Of a stretch of 64,000 nucleotides of DNA, positions 1 to 9,709 are shown in pieces. Below the pieces are notes generated by a model. It made no database searches and was not told where the DNA came from. It saw only the letters and a program-made list of their open reading frames with translations. The DNA is from Candidatus Eremiobacterota bacterium (GTDB taxonomy: Bacteria; Vulcanimicrobiota; Vulcanimicrobiia; Vulcanimicrobiales; Vulcanimicrobiaceae). A program made the position numbers and the translations under genes. The DNA is taken from the NCBI GenBank assembly GCA_019235885.1, contig JAFAKB010000049.1, forward strand, positions 62,001 to 126,000, read 5' to 3'. Every line of letters begins with the position of its first letter. Within the stretch, counting starts at the first letter, position 1.

Positions 1-2245
1 CCTCGAGGTACATCTCCTGAGCCTTGACCTCGCGGATGACCTTCTCCAGCTCCAGCCCGACGATCTCGGCGATCTGCTCGCGGTTGAGCTGGTGGAAGAC
101 GATCACGTCGTCGACGCGGTTCAAGAACTCCGGCCGGAACGCGTGCTTGACCTCGTCGAGCACCTTGTTCTTCATCTTCTCGTACGCCTGATCGTCGGTT
201 CCCGCGTCCTTCTGCGTGCGGAACCCGATGTCGGTCGTCGTCTGCATCCCGGTCGCACCGACGTTCGAGGTCATGATGATGACGGTGTTCTTGAAGTCGA
301 CGACGCGACCCTGAGAGTCGGTCAGCCGCCCGTCTTCGAGCACCTGCAGCAGCAGGTTGAAGACGTCCGGATGCGCCTTCTCGATCTCGTCGAGGAGCAC
401 GACCGAGTACGGACGGCGGCGCACCGCTTCGGTGAGCTGTCCGCCCTCTTCGTAGCCGACGTATCCGGGCGGCGCGCCGACCAGCCGCGAGACCGAGTAC
501 TTCTCCATGTACTCCGACATGTCGATGCGGATCATCGACTCGGCGTCGTCGAACATGAACTCCGCGAGCGAGCGCGCGACCTCCGTCTTTCCGACGCCGG
601 TCGGGCCGAGGAAGATGAACGAGCCGATCGGGCGCTTCGGGTTCTTCAGCCCGGCGCGCGAACGCCTGATCGCGCGGGTGAGCGTCGAGATCGCCTGGTT
701 CTGCCCGATCACGCGCTTGTGGAGCTGATCCTCCATCCCGAGCAGCTTCGCGGTTTCGGCCTGCGCGAGCTTCGAGACCGGGATCTTCGTCCACGACGCG
801 ACGATGTGCGCGACGTCGTGCTCGGTGACTTTGATCGTCTTGTCTTGCTGCGCGCGCTTCTCGGCCCACTCCGTCTCAAGCCGCTGTTTCTCCAGGCGCA
901 GCTTTTCCTCGCGGTCGCGGATCGCGGCGGCCTTCTCGAACTCTTGCGACTTGACGACCGACTCTTTCTCCTGTTTGACCTGGCGGATCTGGTTCTCGAT
1001 GTCGCGGATCTCCGCCGGCGGAAGCGTCGCCTGCAGGCGCACGCGCGAGGCGGCTTCGTCGATGAGATCGACGGCCTTGTCGGGGAGGAAGCGGTCGGAG
1101 ATGTAGCGGTCGCCGAGCTTCGCCGCGGCGGCCAGCGCCTCGTCGGTGATCGTGACCTTGTGGTGCGCCTCGTAGCGGTCGCGGAGCCCTTTGAGGATAT
1201 CGATCGTCTCCTCGACCGTCGGCTCGCCGACCATCACCGGCTGGAAGCGGCGCTCGAGCGCGCTGTCCTTTTCGATGTGCTTGCGGAACTCGTTGAGCGT
1301 GGTCGCGCCGATGCACTGCAGCTCGCCGCGCGCCAGCGCCGGCTTGATGATGTTCGAGGCGTCGATCGCGCCCTCGGCCGCGCCCGCGCCGACCAGCGTG
1401 TGGAGCTCGTCGATGAACAGGATGATCTCGCCGGCGGCGCCGCGGATCTCGTCCATCACGCGCTTCATGCGCTCTTCGAACTCGCCGCGGTACTTCGTCC
1501 CGGCGACCAGCCCGGCCAGATCGAGCGTGATGACCCGTTTGTCGCGGAGCGGCTCGGGGACCTCGGACTTGATGACGCGCTGGGCCAGGCCCTCGGCGAT
1601 CGCGGTCTTGCCGACGCCGGGCTCGCCGATCAGCGCGGGGTTGTTCTTGGTCCTGCGGCTGAGGATCTGGATGACCCGCTCGATCTCGTTCGCTCGCCCG
1701 ATCACCGGGTCGAGCTTGTTCTCGCGGGCTAGGGTCGTCAGGTCGCGGCCGTAGGCGTCGAGCGTGGGGGTCTTCGACTTGCCCTTGGGCGCAGGCGGCT
1801 GCCCCTCGGCTCCGAGCAGCGAGGTGGTCTGGACGCGGACCTTGGCCGGGTCGACCCCGAGGTTCGTCAGGACGCGGGCGGCGACGCCCTCGCCCTCGCG
1901 GATGAGGCCGAGCAGCAGGTGCTCCGTGCCGATGTAGTTGTGATTGAGCTGGCGGGCCTCTTCGAAGGCCAGCTCGATGACCCGCTTGGCCCGCGGGGTG
2001 AAGACCATCTCCTGCTGAACCGTCTGCCCGCCGCGGCCCACGATCGCCTCGACCTCCTGGCGAACTTTCGCCAGGTTGACGCCGAGCGTCTCGAGCACTT
2101 TGGCCGCGAGGCTCTCGCCCTCGGAAATGATCCCGAGCAGAATGTGCTCGGTCCCGATGTAGTTGTTCCCGAGCCGCTGCGCCTCTTCCTGAGCGAGCAC
2201 GATGCTGCGCCGCGCGCGTTCGGTGAACGGTTCCCACATTGACAT
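1..2245 (-). CDS. clpC: ATP-dependent Clp protease ATPase subunit ClpC (C-terminus cut by window edge)
   Basis: AAA+ unfoldase that feeds substrates to ClpP in the cytoplasm. The reverse-strand frame is open from ATG at 2245 to base 1, so about 748 residues are visible and the C-terminal end lies outside. In order it shows two N-terminal Clp repeats (each with a NYIGTEH motif), a first ATPase module (Walker A GEPGVGKT), a central coiled segment with a UVR-like motif (around [17 protein letters not shown]), which marks ClpC rather than ClpA, and a second ATPase module (Walker A GPTGVGKT, Walker [13 protein letters not shown]). An AGGAGA ribosome-binding site precedes ATG 2245; a second in-frame ATG lies two codons later. 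It diverges from livH across about 176 bases. Confidence 0.96.
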   Translation of the reverse strand, partial: MSMWEPFTERARRSIVLAQEEAQRLGNNYIGTEHILLGIISEGESLAAKVLETLGVNLAKVRQEVEAIVGRGGQTVQQEMVFTPRAKRVIELAFEEARQLNHNYIGTEHLLLGLIREGEGVAARVLTNLGVDPAKVRVQTTSLLGAEGQPPAPKGKSKTPTLDAYGRDLTTLARENKLDPVIGRANEIERVIQILSRRTKNNPALIGEPGVGKTAIAEGLAQRVIKSEVPEPLRDKRVITLDLAGLVAGTKYRGEFEERMKRVMDEIRGAAGEIILFIDELHTLVGAGAAEGAIDASNIIKPALARGELQCIGATTLNEFRKHIEKDSALERRFQPVMVGEPTVEETIDILKGLRDRYEAHHKVTITDEALAAAAKLGDRYISDRFLPDKAVDLIDEAASRVRLQATLPPAEIRDIENQIRQVKQEKESVVKSQEFEKAAAIRDREEKLRLEKQRLETEWAEKRAQQDKTIKVTEHDVAHIVASWTKIPVSKLAQAETAKLLGMEDQLHKRVIGQNQAISTLTRAIRRSRAGLKNPKRPIGSFIFLGPTGVGKTEVARSLAEFMFDDAESMIRIDMSEYMEKYSVSRLVGAPPGYVGYEEGGQLTEAVRRRPYSVVLLDEIEKAHPDVFNLLLQVLEDGRLTDSQGRVVDFKNTVIIMTSNVGATGMQTTTDIGFRTQKDAGTDDQAYEKMKNKVLDEVKHAFRPEFLNRVDDVIVFHQLNREQIAEIVGLELEKVIREVKAQEMYLE

Positions 2246-2421
2246 GACTGTGCGATCTCTCCTGAGCGGCTGACCCGCTCCTGCCGGTCCTCTTATAACT
2301 TTCGGCGGGTTGGTTCAGTTTCACACCGGACCTTTGCCGAAACGTAGCATGGAAGCGGACCCCTGGGGGGCGAAACGGAGGTCTTCCGTCAACGGAGGTC
2401 GCCGCGATCCACTTCCTCGGC

Positions 2422-3300
2422 ATGCTCACGCCACAGCAAGTGGCGGACCAGTTCGTCAACGGCATCACGCTGGGGATGCTGTACATCCTGGTGGCCCTGG
2501 GCTTGAACATCATCCTCGGGCTGATGGGGGTGATCAACTTCTCCCACGGCGCGTTCTTCATGCTCGGCGCCTATCTGATGTTCCAGCTCAACGGGGCGAT
2601 CGGGTTCTGGCCGGCGATCCTGGCCGCCGCGGTCGTCGTGGGACTGCTTGGGATGGCGTTCGAGTCGACGCTCATCCGCCCGCTCTACAAACGAATACCG
2701 GAGTACACGCTGCTGCTCACGTTCGGGACGGCGCTGATCTTCGCCCAGGTCGTGCGCAAGGTGTGGGGAGACGACGCCGTGCGCGTCGACCAGCCCGCGT
2801 ACATCCCGCAGTCGATCTCGCTCGGCGGCTACCAGCTCCCGTTCTACAAGGACGTGCTGCTGGTGCTGCTCACGATCATCATCTTGGCCGCCGTCTGGCT
2901 GCTGCTGAACAAGACGAACATCGGGATCATCATCCGGGCCGGAACGCGCGACGCCGAGATGGTCAAGATCCTCGGGATCAACATGCCGGTGATGTTCACG
3001 CTGGTCTTCGGGATCGGCTCGTTCATGGCCGGGCTCGCCGGCGCCCTGGCGGCGCCGATCTACGCGGTGCAGCCGCAGCTCGCCTCGCAGTGGATCGTGC
3101 TGACCTTCGTCATCGTGATCGTCGGCGGAATCGGCTCCTTCTGGGGCGCGATCGTCGGGGGGCTGCTGATCGGCGTGATCTCGAGCTTGATGTCGCTCGT
3201 CTTTCCGCCTGCCGTCGATTTGAGCGGCTACGTGATCATGGGGATCATCCTGCTGGTGCGGCCGCGCGGGCTGTTCGGCGTGGAAGGCCTCTTCGAGTGA
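2422..3300 (+). CDS. livH: branched-chain amino acid ABC transporter permease LivH
   Basis: Inner-membrane permease of a high-affinity branched-chain amino acid importer. The 292 residues form about eight hydrophobic helices, with the family signature near residues 25-45 (ALGLNIILGLMGVINFSHGA) and the C-terminal LLVRPRGLFG. It opens livHMGF; livM starts on its stop codon. The start is uncertain: a GGAGG at about 2395 is too far from ATG 2422, but sits about eight bases before an in-frame ATC at 2407, which would add five residues. I keep ATG 2422 because LivH N-termini vary in length. Confidence 0.93.
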   Translation: MLTPQQVADQFVNGITLGMLYILVALGLNIILGLMGVINFSHGAFFMLGAYLMFQLNGAIGFWPAILAAAVVVGLLGMAFESTLIRPLYKRIPEYTLLLTFGTALIFAQVVRKVWGDDAVRVDQPAYIPQSISLGGYQLPFYKDVLLVLLTIIILAAVWLLLNKTNIGIIIRAGTRDAEMVKILGINMPVMFTLVFGIGSFMAGLAGALAAPIYAVQPQLASQWIVLTFVIVIVGGIGSFWGAIVGGLLIGVISSLMSLVFPPAVDLSGYVIMGIILLVRPRGLFGVEGLFE

Positions 3301-4433
3301 GCGTGCAGCAGGCTACGGGCGGGCGGCGAAACGTTCTGGAGCACCCGCTGCTGTGGACCGCGGTGATCATGGTGATCCTGCCGTTCGTCGCCGGCGCGAA
3401 CCCGTTCCAGCACCAGAGCGGGTTCGTCGACATCGCGACGACGATGCTGGTCTTCGGCCTGTTCGCCAGCGGGTTCAACCTGCTCTTCGGGCACGTCGGC
3501 GAGCTCTCGTTCGGGCACGCGATGTTCTTCGCGATCGGCGCGTACACGACGGCATTGTTCACCAAGGGGTTCCACGTCCAGCTCTTCGGGCGCACGATCC
3601 AGCACGCTACCGCCGACAACATGATCCTCGCGCTGGTGCTCTCACTGGTGATCGCGCTGCTGTGGGCGTGGTTTCTGGCCCGGCTGATCGTCCCGCGCTC
3701 GAGCGGGATCTACTTCTCGATGATCACGCTGGCCTCGGCGCAAGTGATCTACTTCATCGCCTTCAACTACAGCGAGCTGACCGGCGGCGAGGACGGCATC
3801 CAGGGGATCGTCCGGCCCTCGTTCGGGCCGTGGACGTCCGACTGGTTCCACGACTCGAACCACTTCTATGTCTTCACGGCGATCGTGGTGTTCATCGCGC
3901 TGGCCGTGCTGTACTGGATCATCGCCTCGCCGTTCGGCAGCGTGCTGCACGCGATCCGCGAGAACAAGCAGCGCGCGCGCTTCCTCGGCTACGACGTCGA
4001 CAAGTTCCGGGTGAACGCGTTCGTCCTCTCGGCGGCGTTCCCGGCGGTCGCGGGCTGGATATGGACGTTCTTCCAGCAGGCGATGAACCCCGACGCCGGC
4101 TCGGTCGAGTACTCCGGCAACGTCGTGATGATGTCGCTGCTCGGCGGGATGCAGACGTTCATGGGGCCGATCGTCGGCTCGATGATCTACTGGGAACTGC
4201 AGAACAACGTCTCGCAGCTGACCAAGTACTGGCCGGCCTGGATCGGGATCGTCTTCGTCGTGTTCGTGCTGCTCGGCCCACGCGGCATCATGGGGCTGAT
4301 CGACGACGTCCGCCACTACGGCTTCGCCAACGCGTTCCGGCGCGTCGTCTCGCGCCGCGTGCGCGTCGAGACGGAGATGGAGGAAGAGATCCCGCCGCTC
4401 GAGGAGCCGATTGCGCCGGAGACCGTCTCGTGA
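3297..4433 (+). CDS. livM: branched-chain amino acid ABC transporter permease LivM
   Basis: Second permease subunit of the Liv importer, about 378 residues. The GTG start at 3297 overlaps the livH stop (GTGA), giving four-base translational coupling; the frame stays open far upstream, but that part is only the shadow of livH. Family features include FNLLFGHVGELSFGHAMFF near residues 55-75, the EAA-like segment AIRENKQRARFLGYDV, and the C-terminal LLGPRGIMGLI. The last 25 residues form an acidic and proline-rich cytoplasmic tail. A second GTG at 3303 is possible. Confidence 0.93.
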   Translation: MSVQQATGGRRNVLEHPLLWTAVIMVILPFVAGANPFQHQSGFVDIATTMLVFGLFASGFNLLFGHVGELSFGHAMFFAIGAYTTALFTKGFHVQLFGRTIQHATADNMILALVLSLVIALLWAWFLARLIVPRSSGIYFSMITLASAQVIYFIAFNYSELTGGEDGIQGIVRPSFGPWTSDWFHDSNHFYVFTAIVVFIALAVLYWIIASPFGSVLHAIRENKQRARFLGYDVDKFRVNAFVLSAAFPAVAGWIWTFFQQAMNPDAGSVEYSGNVVMMSLLGGMQTFMGPIVGSMIYWELQNNVSQLTKYWPAWIGIVFVVFVLLGPRGIMGLIDDVRHYGFANAFRRVVSRRVRVETEMEEEIPPLEEPIAPETVS

Positions 4434-4445
4434 AAGCCGTTCCCG

Positions 4446-5198
4446 ATGGCGAGTGAGTACGTCTTCAAGACCGAGAGCCTGACGCGGCGCTTCTCGGGCT
4501 TCGTCGCGGTCAATTCGGTCTCGATCGAGATCCCGGAAGGCGGCGTGCGGACGATCATCGGGCCGAACGGCGCCGGCAAGACGACCTTCTTCAATCTGCT
4601 CAGCGGTTTGCTGCCCCCGAGCGAAGGCCGGATCTGGTTCCGCGACCGCGAGATCACCTCGCTGCTCGCCTACCAGCGCGCGCGGCTCGGGATCGCGCGC
4701 TCGTTCCAGATCACCAACATCTTCGGCCACCTGACCGTCTACGAGAACGTGCGGCTCGCCGTCCAAGCCGTCCACGACGGGAAGGCGAACTTCTTCCTGC
4801 CCACCGCGCGCATGGGAAACCTCGCCGAGAAGACGGAGCAGGTGCTGCACGACGTGGGCCTGCACGAAGCGCGCGACGCGCGCGCGGAGAACCTCTCGCA
4901 CGGCGACCAGCGGCGACTCGAGATCGGGCTCGTCCTCGCGACCGATCCGCCGGTGCTGCTGCTCGACGAGCCGCTGGCCGGGATGTCGCCGACCGAGACG
5001 CACGAGACGGTCGACCTGATCCAGCGCATCTCGCCCGGCCGCACGATCCTGCTGGTCGAGCACGACATCGACGTCGTGATGGCGATCTCCACCACGATCA
5101 CCGTCTTTCAAACCGGCTCGGTGCTGGCGGTCGGGACGCCGCAGGAGATCCGCGCCAACGAAGCCGTTCAGCGCGCCTACCTGGGAGAACTCGCCTGA
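4446..5198 (+). CDS. livG: branched-chain amino acid ABC transporter ATP-binding protein LivG
   Basis: Cytoplasmic ATPase of the Liv importer, 250 residues, matching the usual LivG length. Walker A is GPNGAGKT (about residue 39), the signature is LSHGDQRRLEIG (a common LivG variant of LSGGQ), Walker B is VLLLDEPLAGMSPTE, and the switch histidine lies in LLVEHDID. The C-terminus RAYLGE is typical of LivG. It follows livM after a 12-base gap and overlaps livF by one base (TGATG). Confidence 0.95.
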   Translation: MASEYVFKTESLTRRFSGFVAVNSVSIEIPEGGVRTIIGPNGAGKTTFFNLLSGLLPPSEGRIWFRDREITSLLAYQRARLGIARSFQITNIFGHLTVYENVRLAVQAVHDGKANFFLPTARMGNLAEKTEQVLHDVGLHEARDARAENLSHGDQRRLEIGLVLATDPPVLLLDEPLAGMSPTETHETVDLIQRISPGRTILLVEHDIDVVMAISTTITVFQTGSVLAVGTPQEIRANEAVQRAYLGELA

Positions 5199-5893
5199 TG
5201 CTGCTCGAGCTGGACGGCGTCAACGCCTACTACGACAAGTCGCACGTGCTGCAGAACGTCTCGCTCGGCGTCGATCAAGGCGAGGTCGTCGCGCTGCTCG
5301 GGCGCAACGGCTCGGGCCGCTCGACGACCTGCAAGACGATCATGGGGCTCGTTCCCGCGAAGACCGGCACCGTGCGCTTCAAAGGCAAGGACATCACCAA
5401 CAAGTCGCCGTTCGCGGTAGCGCAGAGCGGGATCGCGTTCGTCCCCGAGGACCGGCGCATCTTCCCGAACCTGACCGTCGGCGAGAACCTGCGGCTCGCG
5501 GCGCTCTCCGGGCGCAAAGGCGATTGGACCGAGAAGCGCATCTACGACTACTTCCCGGTCCTCGGCGAGAGGCGCGACAAGCCGGCGAAGCTCTCCGGGG
5601 GCGAGCAGCAGATGCTCGCGATCGCGCGCGCGCTGGTGGCGAACCCCGAGATCATCCTGCTCGACGAGCCGATGGAAGGCCTGGCGCCGCTGATCGCGCG
5701 CAGCGTCGAAGAGGTGGTGCGCAACATCCGCACCGAGGGGCACACCGTGCTGTTGGTCGAGCAGAACGCGCAGGTCGCGATGAGCTTGTCCGACCGCGGC
5801 TACGTCCTCGCGACCGGGCGCGTCGTCGGCTCGGGAACCATCGCCGAGCTGAAGGCGGACGAAGCGATGATGCACCGGTACCTGGCGGTGTAA
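5198..5893 (+). CDS. livF: branched-chain amino acid ABC transporter ATP-binding protein LivF
   Basis: Second ATPase of the Liv importer, 231 residues, the usual length. The signature LSGGEQQMLAIARAL, Walker B IILLDEPMEGLAP and switch LLVEQNAQ are intact. Walker A reads GRNGSGRST: the invariant lysine that contacts the ATP phosphates is arginine. I recall Arg variants in some LivF lineages, so this may be tolerated. It is the last liv gene; no periplasmic binding protein (LivJ) is encoded nearby. Confidence 0.94.
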   Translation: MLLELDGVNAYYDKSHVLQNVSLGVDQGEVVALLGRNGSGRSTTCKTIMGLVPAKTGTVRFKGKDITNKSPFAVAQSGIAFVPEDRRIFPNLTVGENLRLAALSGRKGDWTEKRIYDYFPVLGERRDKPAKLSGGEQQMLAIARALVANPEIILLDEPMEGLAPLIARSVEEVVRNIRTEGHTVLLVEQNAQVAMSLSDRGYVLATGRVVGSGTIAELKADEAMMHRYLAV

Positions 5894-5894
5894 C

Positions 5895-6548
5895 GTGACC
5901 GCAGCCGAGCACGATCCCGAAGCGCACGACCGCGAGCGGTTCACCCGCCGCCTCGAAGCGTTCAGCGACATCGTCTTCGGCTTCGCGCTCGCGCAGTGCG
6001 CGTTCGCGCTCGAGGTGCCGAAATCGCTCGCGCAGCTCGGTGCGGAATGGCACGGCCTGCTGTATTTCGCGGTGACGTTCGTGCTGATCGCGACCTTCTG
6101 GTTCATGCACTACCGCGTGTTCCACTACGCGTTCGCGGCGCGCCCGCTCGACGTCGTGCTGAACTTCGCCCTGCTCGCGACCGTCGCGCTGCTGCCGTAC
6201 GCGCTGCGGCTCTACATCACGTTCAACGACTCGGTCCCCGGCTCGGTCGCATACGCGGCGGCGCTGGGGAGCGGTTTTTCGCTGCTCGCGGCGCTTGAAT
6301 GGCGCGGGCTGCGCCTGCCGCCGCGCCCGATGACGCCGAAGGCCGAGCGGCTCATCCGGCGCGGGCTGTGGCGCCACGGGGCGGCCGGGATCATCTTCCT
6401 CCTATCGGTCCCGGTCATCGCGTACTTCGGCCTCTACGCGCGCTCGGTCTGGGCCTTGATCGGGCTCGCGATCGCGGTTCTCCGCATCGTGGAACGGCGC
6501 GCGCCCACGTCCGTCGTTGGAACCCCGGCGCCCGCCGCCGAATTGTAG
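5895..6548 (+). CDS. TMEM175/DUF1211 family membrane protein (potassium channel-like)
   Basis: Predicted integral membrane protein of 217 residues in the TMEM175 family, whose studied bacterial members conduct potassium. The first helix holds the family hallmark R-x3-FSD (RLEAFSDIVFGF, residues 19-30), and FWFMHYRVFHY follows in the third helix, matching the six-helix single-repeat bacterial form. The start is GTG one base after the livF stop, so it may be cotranscribed, but no functional link to amino acid import is evident. Confidence 0.85.
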   Translation: MTAAEHDPEAHDRERFTRRLEAFSDIVFGFALAQCAFALEVPKSLAQLGAEWHGLLYFAVTFVLIATFWFMHYRVFHYAFAARPLDVVLNFALLATVALLPYALRLYITFNDSVPGSVAYAAALGSGFSLLAALEWRGLRLPPRPMTPKAERLIRRGLWRHGAAGIIFLLSVPVIAYFGLYARSVWALIGLAIAVLRIVERRAPTSVVGTPAPAAEL

Positions 6549-6554
6549 GGACGT

Positions 6555-6866
6555 ATGGTGACAGCGGAACAGGTGCGCGAGGCGCTCAAGGACGTCGAGG
6601 ACCCCGAGCTCATGATGGGGATTCTGGACCTCGGGCTCGTCTACGACGTGGTCTGCGAAGGGCCGCAAGGCCAGGACGTGACGGTCACGATGACGCTGAC
6701 CTCGCCGATGTGTCCGGTCGGGCCGATGTTCAAGCAGTCGGTGCTGAGCAAAGTCGAGAGCATCGAGGGCGTGAAGAACGCCACGGTCGACATCACCTTC
6801 GATCCGCCCTGGGACCCGCGCACGATGGCCAGCGAAGATGTCAAGCTGGCCCTCGGCATCTGGTAG
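6555..6866 (+). CDS. DUF59 (MIP18-like) iron-sulfur assembly family protein
   Basis: Small cytoplasmic protein of 103 residues made almost entirely of one DUF59 domain, as in SufT and PaaD. The N-terminal DVEDPELMMGILDLGLVYD and the central LTSPMCPVGP, which contains the conserved cysteine, are diagnostic. These proteins act in Fe-S cluster maturation or delivery. It starts six bases after the TMEM175-like gene and ends just before the convergent anti-sigma gene. No suf genes are nearby, so the target is unknown. Confidence 0.88.
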   Translation: MVTAEQVREALKDVEDPELMMGILDLGLVYDVVCEGPQGQDVTVTMTLTSPMCPVGPMFKQSVLSKVESIEGVKNATVDITFDPPWDPRTMASEDVKLALGIW

Positions 6867-6878
6867 GCCGCCGGCGGC

Positions 6879-7532
6879 TCACCTCGGAGCGCGGGCGGCA
6901 CGAAGCGTCTCGCGGTGCACGCGCTCAGCAAATGCCCGCGATTTCGCGTCGTACGGCAGCATGATGAGCCGCGTCTTGCCGATTGTCCACAGGATCGCCG
7001 GACTCGATTTGATCATGCCGTTGCTGTCGATCTGGTATGCACCCCGGTCCCGCGAGACCCGTTGCGTATCGCTCTCCGCGAGCGACTCGTCGAGCGAGAT
7101 CTCGGAACGCTTGTCGTAGACCAGCACGAGGCCGACGAAGGTTGTTCCTCCGGGAGTGACCGTAAGCTGGGTGTGGCGAATCTGGACGTTCGCGGGAACG
7201 ATCACGGGGAAGTTTGCCTTTGCACGCGCCTCGTCAAGTGAGACGGTTCGCGCTTCGATGACGTGAGCGCCTTTCACGTGAATACCGACCTTGTCCAGCG
7301 CGGCAACGACTTTGTCCGAAAGATCGTGTGGTACGCCGGCGAACGCGGACGCGCCGGCTCCGACGACGGCGATCGACGCGATAACGGCGGCGAAGCGCGG
7401 GAGGAGGCGTGCTCGCGGTTCCTGCATCGCACGGCTTGCGAGCCGAGCGCGGACAGCGGGGCGCGGATACGGCGGCAGTGCGACGGCGTCGACCGCGTCG
7501 CGCATGCGTGCGGCGAGAGCTTCTTCAGTCAT
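6879..7532 (-). CDS. probable anti-sigma factor (single-pass membrane protein)
   Basis: 217 residues, starting inside the stop of the ECF sigma gene (ATGA), so the two are translationally coupled. A short N-terminal cytoplasmic part (about 45 residues) is followed by one hydrophobic helix (FAAVIASIAVVGAGASAFAG) and a roughly 150-residue extracytoplasmic domain. No zinc-binding HxxxCxxC motif is seen. The anti-sigma role is inferred from position and topology; the outer domain resembles DUF4367-type sensor regions. Confidence 0.72.
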   Translation of the reverse strand: MTEEALAARMRDAVDAVALPPYPRPAVRARLASRAMQEPRARLLPRFAAVIASIAVVGAGASAFAGVPHDLSDKVVAALDKVGIHVKGAHVIEARTVSLDEARAKANFPVIVPANVQIRHTQLTVTPGGTTFVGLVLVYDKRSEISLDESLAESDTQRVSRDRGAYQIDSNGMIKSSPAILWTIGKTRLIMLPYDAKSRAFAERVHRETLRAARAPR

Positions 7533-8071
7533 GCAAACTCCTCACGAAAGTCGGGGTCGCGGTCGGCTAGCGCGGCGGCGAGCCGCCGGCGTCCAAGCGC
7601 AAGACGGAAACGGATCGTCGCGGCCGGCGCGCCGAGCGCAGCGCCGATCTCGCGGCTGGTGAGGCCCTCAACGTGCCGCAAGACGAGCGGTACGCGCAGC
7701 CATGACGGAAGCGCCGCGAGCGCGGCGAGCATGTCGAGCCGTTCCAAGGTGAGCTCCTCGAACGAGGGCTGACTCTCGTGCAGACGGCCGCGCCGCTGGT
7801 GTTCGGTGGCACGGCGCCGGGCCGCGTCGCGCGCGGCGTTCACGACGATCCGGGTCGACCAGAGCGGAAACGACACGGGATCGCGCAGCCCGTCGAGACG
7901 CCGGGCGATCGAGACCAGCGCATCCTGCGCCGCGTCCTCGGCGGCGGTGCGCTCGCCGAGGATCGCCACGGCGAGCCGGAACGCCCGCGGCCAGAGCGCT
8001 TCGAGGAGACGGTCGTGGGCGGCGGGATCGCCGGCCTGAGCGGCTCGGACGTCCGCTTCGCTGGTGGTCAC
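7529..8071 (-). CDS. ECF-family RNA polymerase sigma factor
   Basis: 180-residue extracytoplasmic-function sigma factor. Region 2 lies at about residues 22-90 (AEDAAQDALVSIARRL and the DNA-melting segment), and region 4 at about 115-170 with a helix-turn-helix ([28 protein letters not shown]). It heads a two-gene operon with the membrane anti-sigma gene and diverges from the acyl-CoA carboxylase gene at 8125; the 53-base gap must hold both promoters. Confidence 0.9.
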   Translation of the reverse strand: MTTSEADVRAAQAGDPAAHDRLLEALWPRAFRLAVAILGERTAAEDAAQDALVSIARRLDGLRDPVSFPLWSTRIVVNAARDAARRRATEHQRRGRLHESQPSFEELTLERLDMLAALAALPSWLRVPLVLRHVEGLTSREIGAALGAPAATIRFRLALGRRRLAAALADRDPDFREEFA

Positions 8072-8124
8072 GGTGAGAGGACGTGCGCCGGGTGCCGGAG
8101 TGTTGGCGCAGAAGGCGGCTCACG

Positions 8125-9696
8125 ATGGCCACCACCGAGCCGGAATCGGCGCACGACCATGCGTACCACCGCCTCGAGGCGATGCGGGCCGAATCGCTCG
8201 CGCCAGCCGGCGAGGAGGCCAACGAGCGCCAGCGCGCCCGAGGGAAACGCCTTGCGCGGGAGCGGGTCGAGGCGCTCGTCGACGCGGGATCGTTCGTCGA
8301 GCTGGACCGCTTCGCCGTCCATCGCACGACCGCGTTCGGGCTGGAGGAGCGCCAGTTCCTCGGCGACGGCGTGATCACCGGGCACGCGACGATCGAGGGG
8401 CGGCAAGTTTTCCTGTTCTCGCAAGACTTCACGGTGCTCGGCGGCTCGCTGGGCGAAGTCTTCGCCGAGAAGATTTGCAAGGTGATGGACCTCGCCGTGC
8501 GCACCGGCTCCCCGATGATCGGCATCAACGACTCGGGCGGCGCGCGCATTCAGGAAGGCGTCGTGAGCCTGGGCGGGTACGCGGAGATCTTCTGGCGCAA
8601 CGTGCAGTCCTCGGGCGTGATCCCGCAGATCAGCTTGATCGCGGGACCGTGCGCCGGCGGTGCGGTGTACTCGCCGGCGATCACCGATTTCACGGTAATG
8701 GTCGAGGGCATCTCGCAGATGTTCATCACCGGGCCCGACGTGACGAAGGCGGTCACCAATGAGGACGTCAGCTTCGAGGAGCTCGGCGGCGCGCTCACGC
8801 ATGCGACGAAGAGCGGCGTCGCGCACCTGACCGCGGCCGACGAGGACGAGATGAACGAGCACTGCCGGCGGCTGCTCTCGTTCATCCCCTCGAACAACCT
8901 CGACGATCCGCCGCTCGTCCCGAGCGACGACGATCCGGCGCGGATCGCCACCGAGCTCGACGAGCTGATCCCCGACGCGCCGAACAAGCCGTACGACATT
9001 GTCGATGCGATCGTCCCCGTGCTGGACGACGCGGACTTCTTCGAGCTCCAGCCGCTCTGGGCGCAGAACATCGTGATCGGTTTCGGCCGCGTCGGCGGCC
9101 GCAGCGTCGGCGTGGTCGCGAACCAGCCCAAAGTGCTAGCAGGCGTGCTCGACATCAACGCCTCGATCAAGGCCGCGCGCTTCGTGCGCTTCTGCGACGC
9201 CTTCAACGTCCCGCTGCTCACGTTCGTCGACGTGCCGGGGTTCTTGCCCGGGACGAGCCAGGAATGGGGCGGGATCATCAAGCACGGCGCCAAGCTGCTG
9301 TACGCCTTCGCAGAGGCGACCGTTCCGAAGATCACGGTGATCACCCGCAAAGCCTACGGCGGCGCCTACGACGTCATGTCGTCCAAGCACATCCGCGCCG
9401 ACTTCAACTTCGCCTGGCCGACCGCCGAGATCGCCGTCATGGGCGCCAGCGGCGCCGTGAAAATCCTCAACCGCCGCGAGATCGCCGAAGCGTCCAACCC
9501 CGACGCCAAAGCCGCGGAGCTCGCCGCCGAGTACACCGATCACTTCGCGAACCCGTTCATCGCCGCCCAACGCGGCTACGTCGACGACGTCATCAACGCC
9601 GCCGAAACCCGCCGCGCCGTCTCCCGCGCGCTCGACGCGCTGGCGAACAAGCGCGTCGAACGCCCGAAGCGCAAGCACGGGAACATCCCGCTGTAA
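8125..9696 (+). CDS. acyl-CoA carboxylase carboxyltransferase (propionyl-CoA carboxylase beta-like)
   Basis: 523-residue carboxyltransferase of the PccB/AccD5 type, which moves CO2 from carboxybiotin to propionyl- or acetyl-CoA. The N-terminal half shows [30 protein letters not shown] and [13 protein letters not shown] (oxyanion hole); the C-terminal half shows [18 protein letters not shown] and [12 protein letters not shown] 8125 is preceded by AGAAGG; an upstream ATG at 8083 only extends the frame. The partner biotin carboxylase is at 13587, and mutase and epimerase downstream favour propionyl-CoA, though specificity cannot be proven here. Confidence 0.92.
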   Translation: MATTEPESAHDHAYHRLEAMRAESLAPAGEEANERQRARGKRLARERVEALVDAGSFVELDRFAVHRTTAFGLEERQFLGDGVITGHATIEGRQVFLFSQDFTVLGGSLGEVFAEKICKVMDLAVRTGSPMIGINDSGGARIQEGVVSLGGYAEIFWRNVQSSGVIPQISLIAGPCAGGAVYSPAITDFTVMVEGISQMFITGPDVTKAVTNEDVSFEELGGALTHATKSGVAHLTAADEDEMNEHCRRLLSFIPSNNLDDPPLVPSDDDPARIATELDELIPDAPNKPYDIVDAIVPVLDDADFFELQPLWAQNIVIGFGRVGGRSVGVVANQPKVLAGVLDINASIKAARFVRFCDAFNVPLLTFVDVPGFLPGTSQEWGGIIKHGAKLLYAFAEATVPKITVITRKAYGGAYDVMSSKHIRADFNFAWPTAEIAVMGASGAVKILNRREIAEASNPDAKAAELAAEYTDHFANPFIAAQRGYVDDVINAAETRRAVSRALDALANKRVERPKRKHGNIPL

Positions 9697-9709
9697 CACT
9701 GAGTCCGCC

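Noticed and set aside
876-2561. 561-codon open frame on the minus strand covering clpC and the divergent region
   Set aside because: Arginine- and glycine-rich shadow of clpC in another frame; the ClpC frame has all family motifs.
2310-3296. Open frame continuous with livM covering livH
   Set aside because: Out of frame with the real LivH and without similarity; livM starts at GTG 3297.
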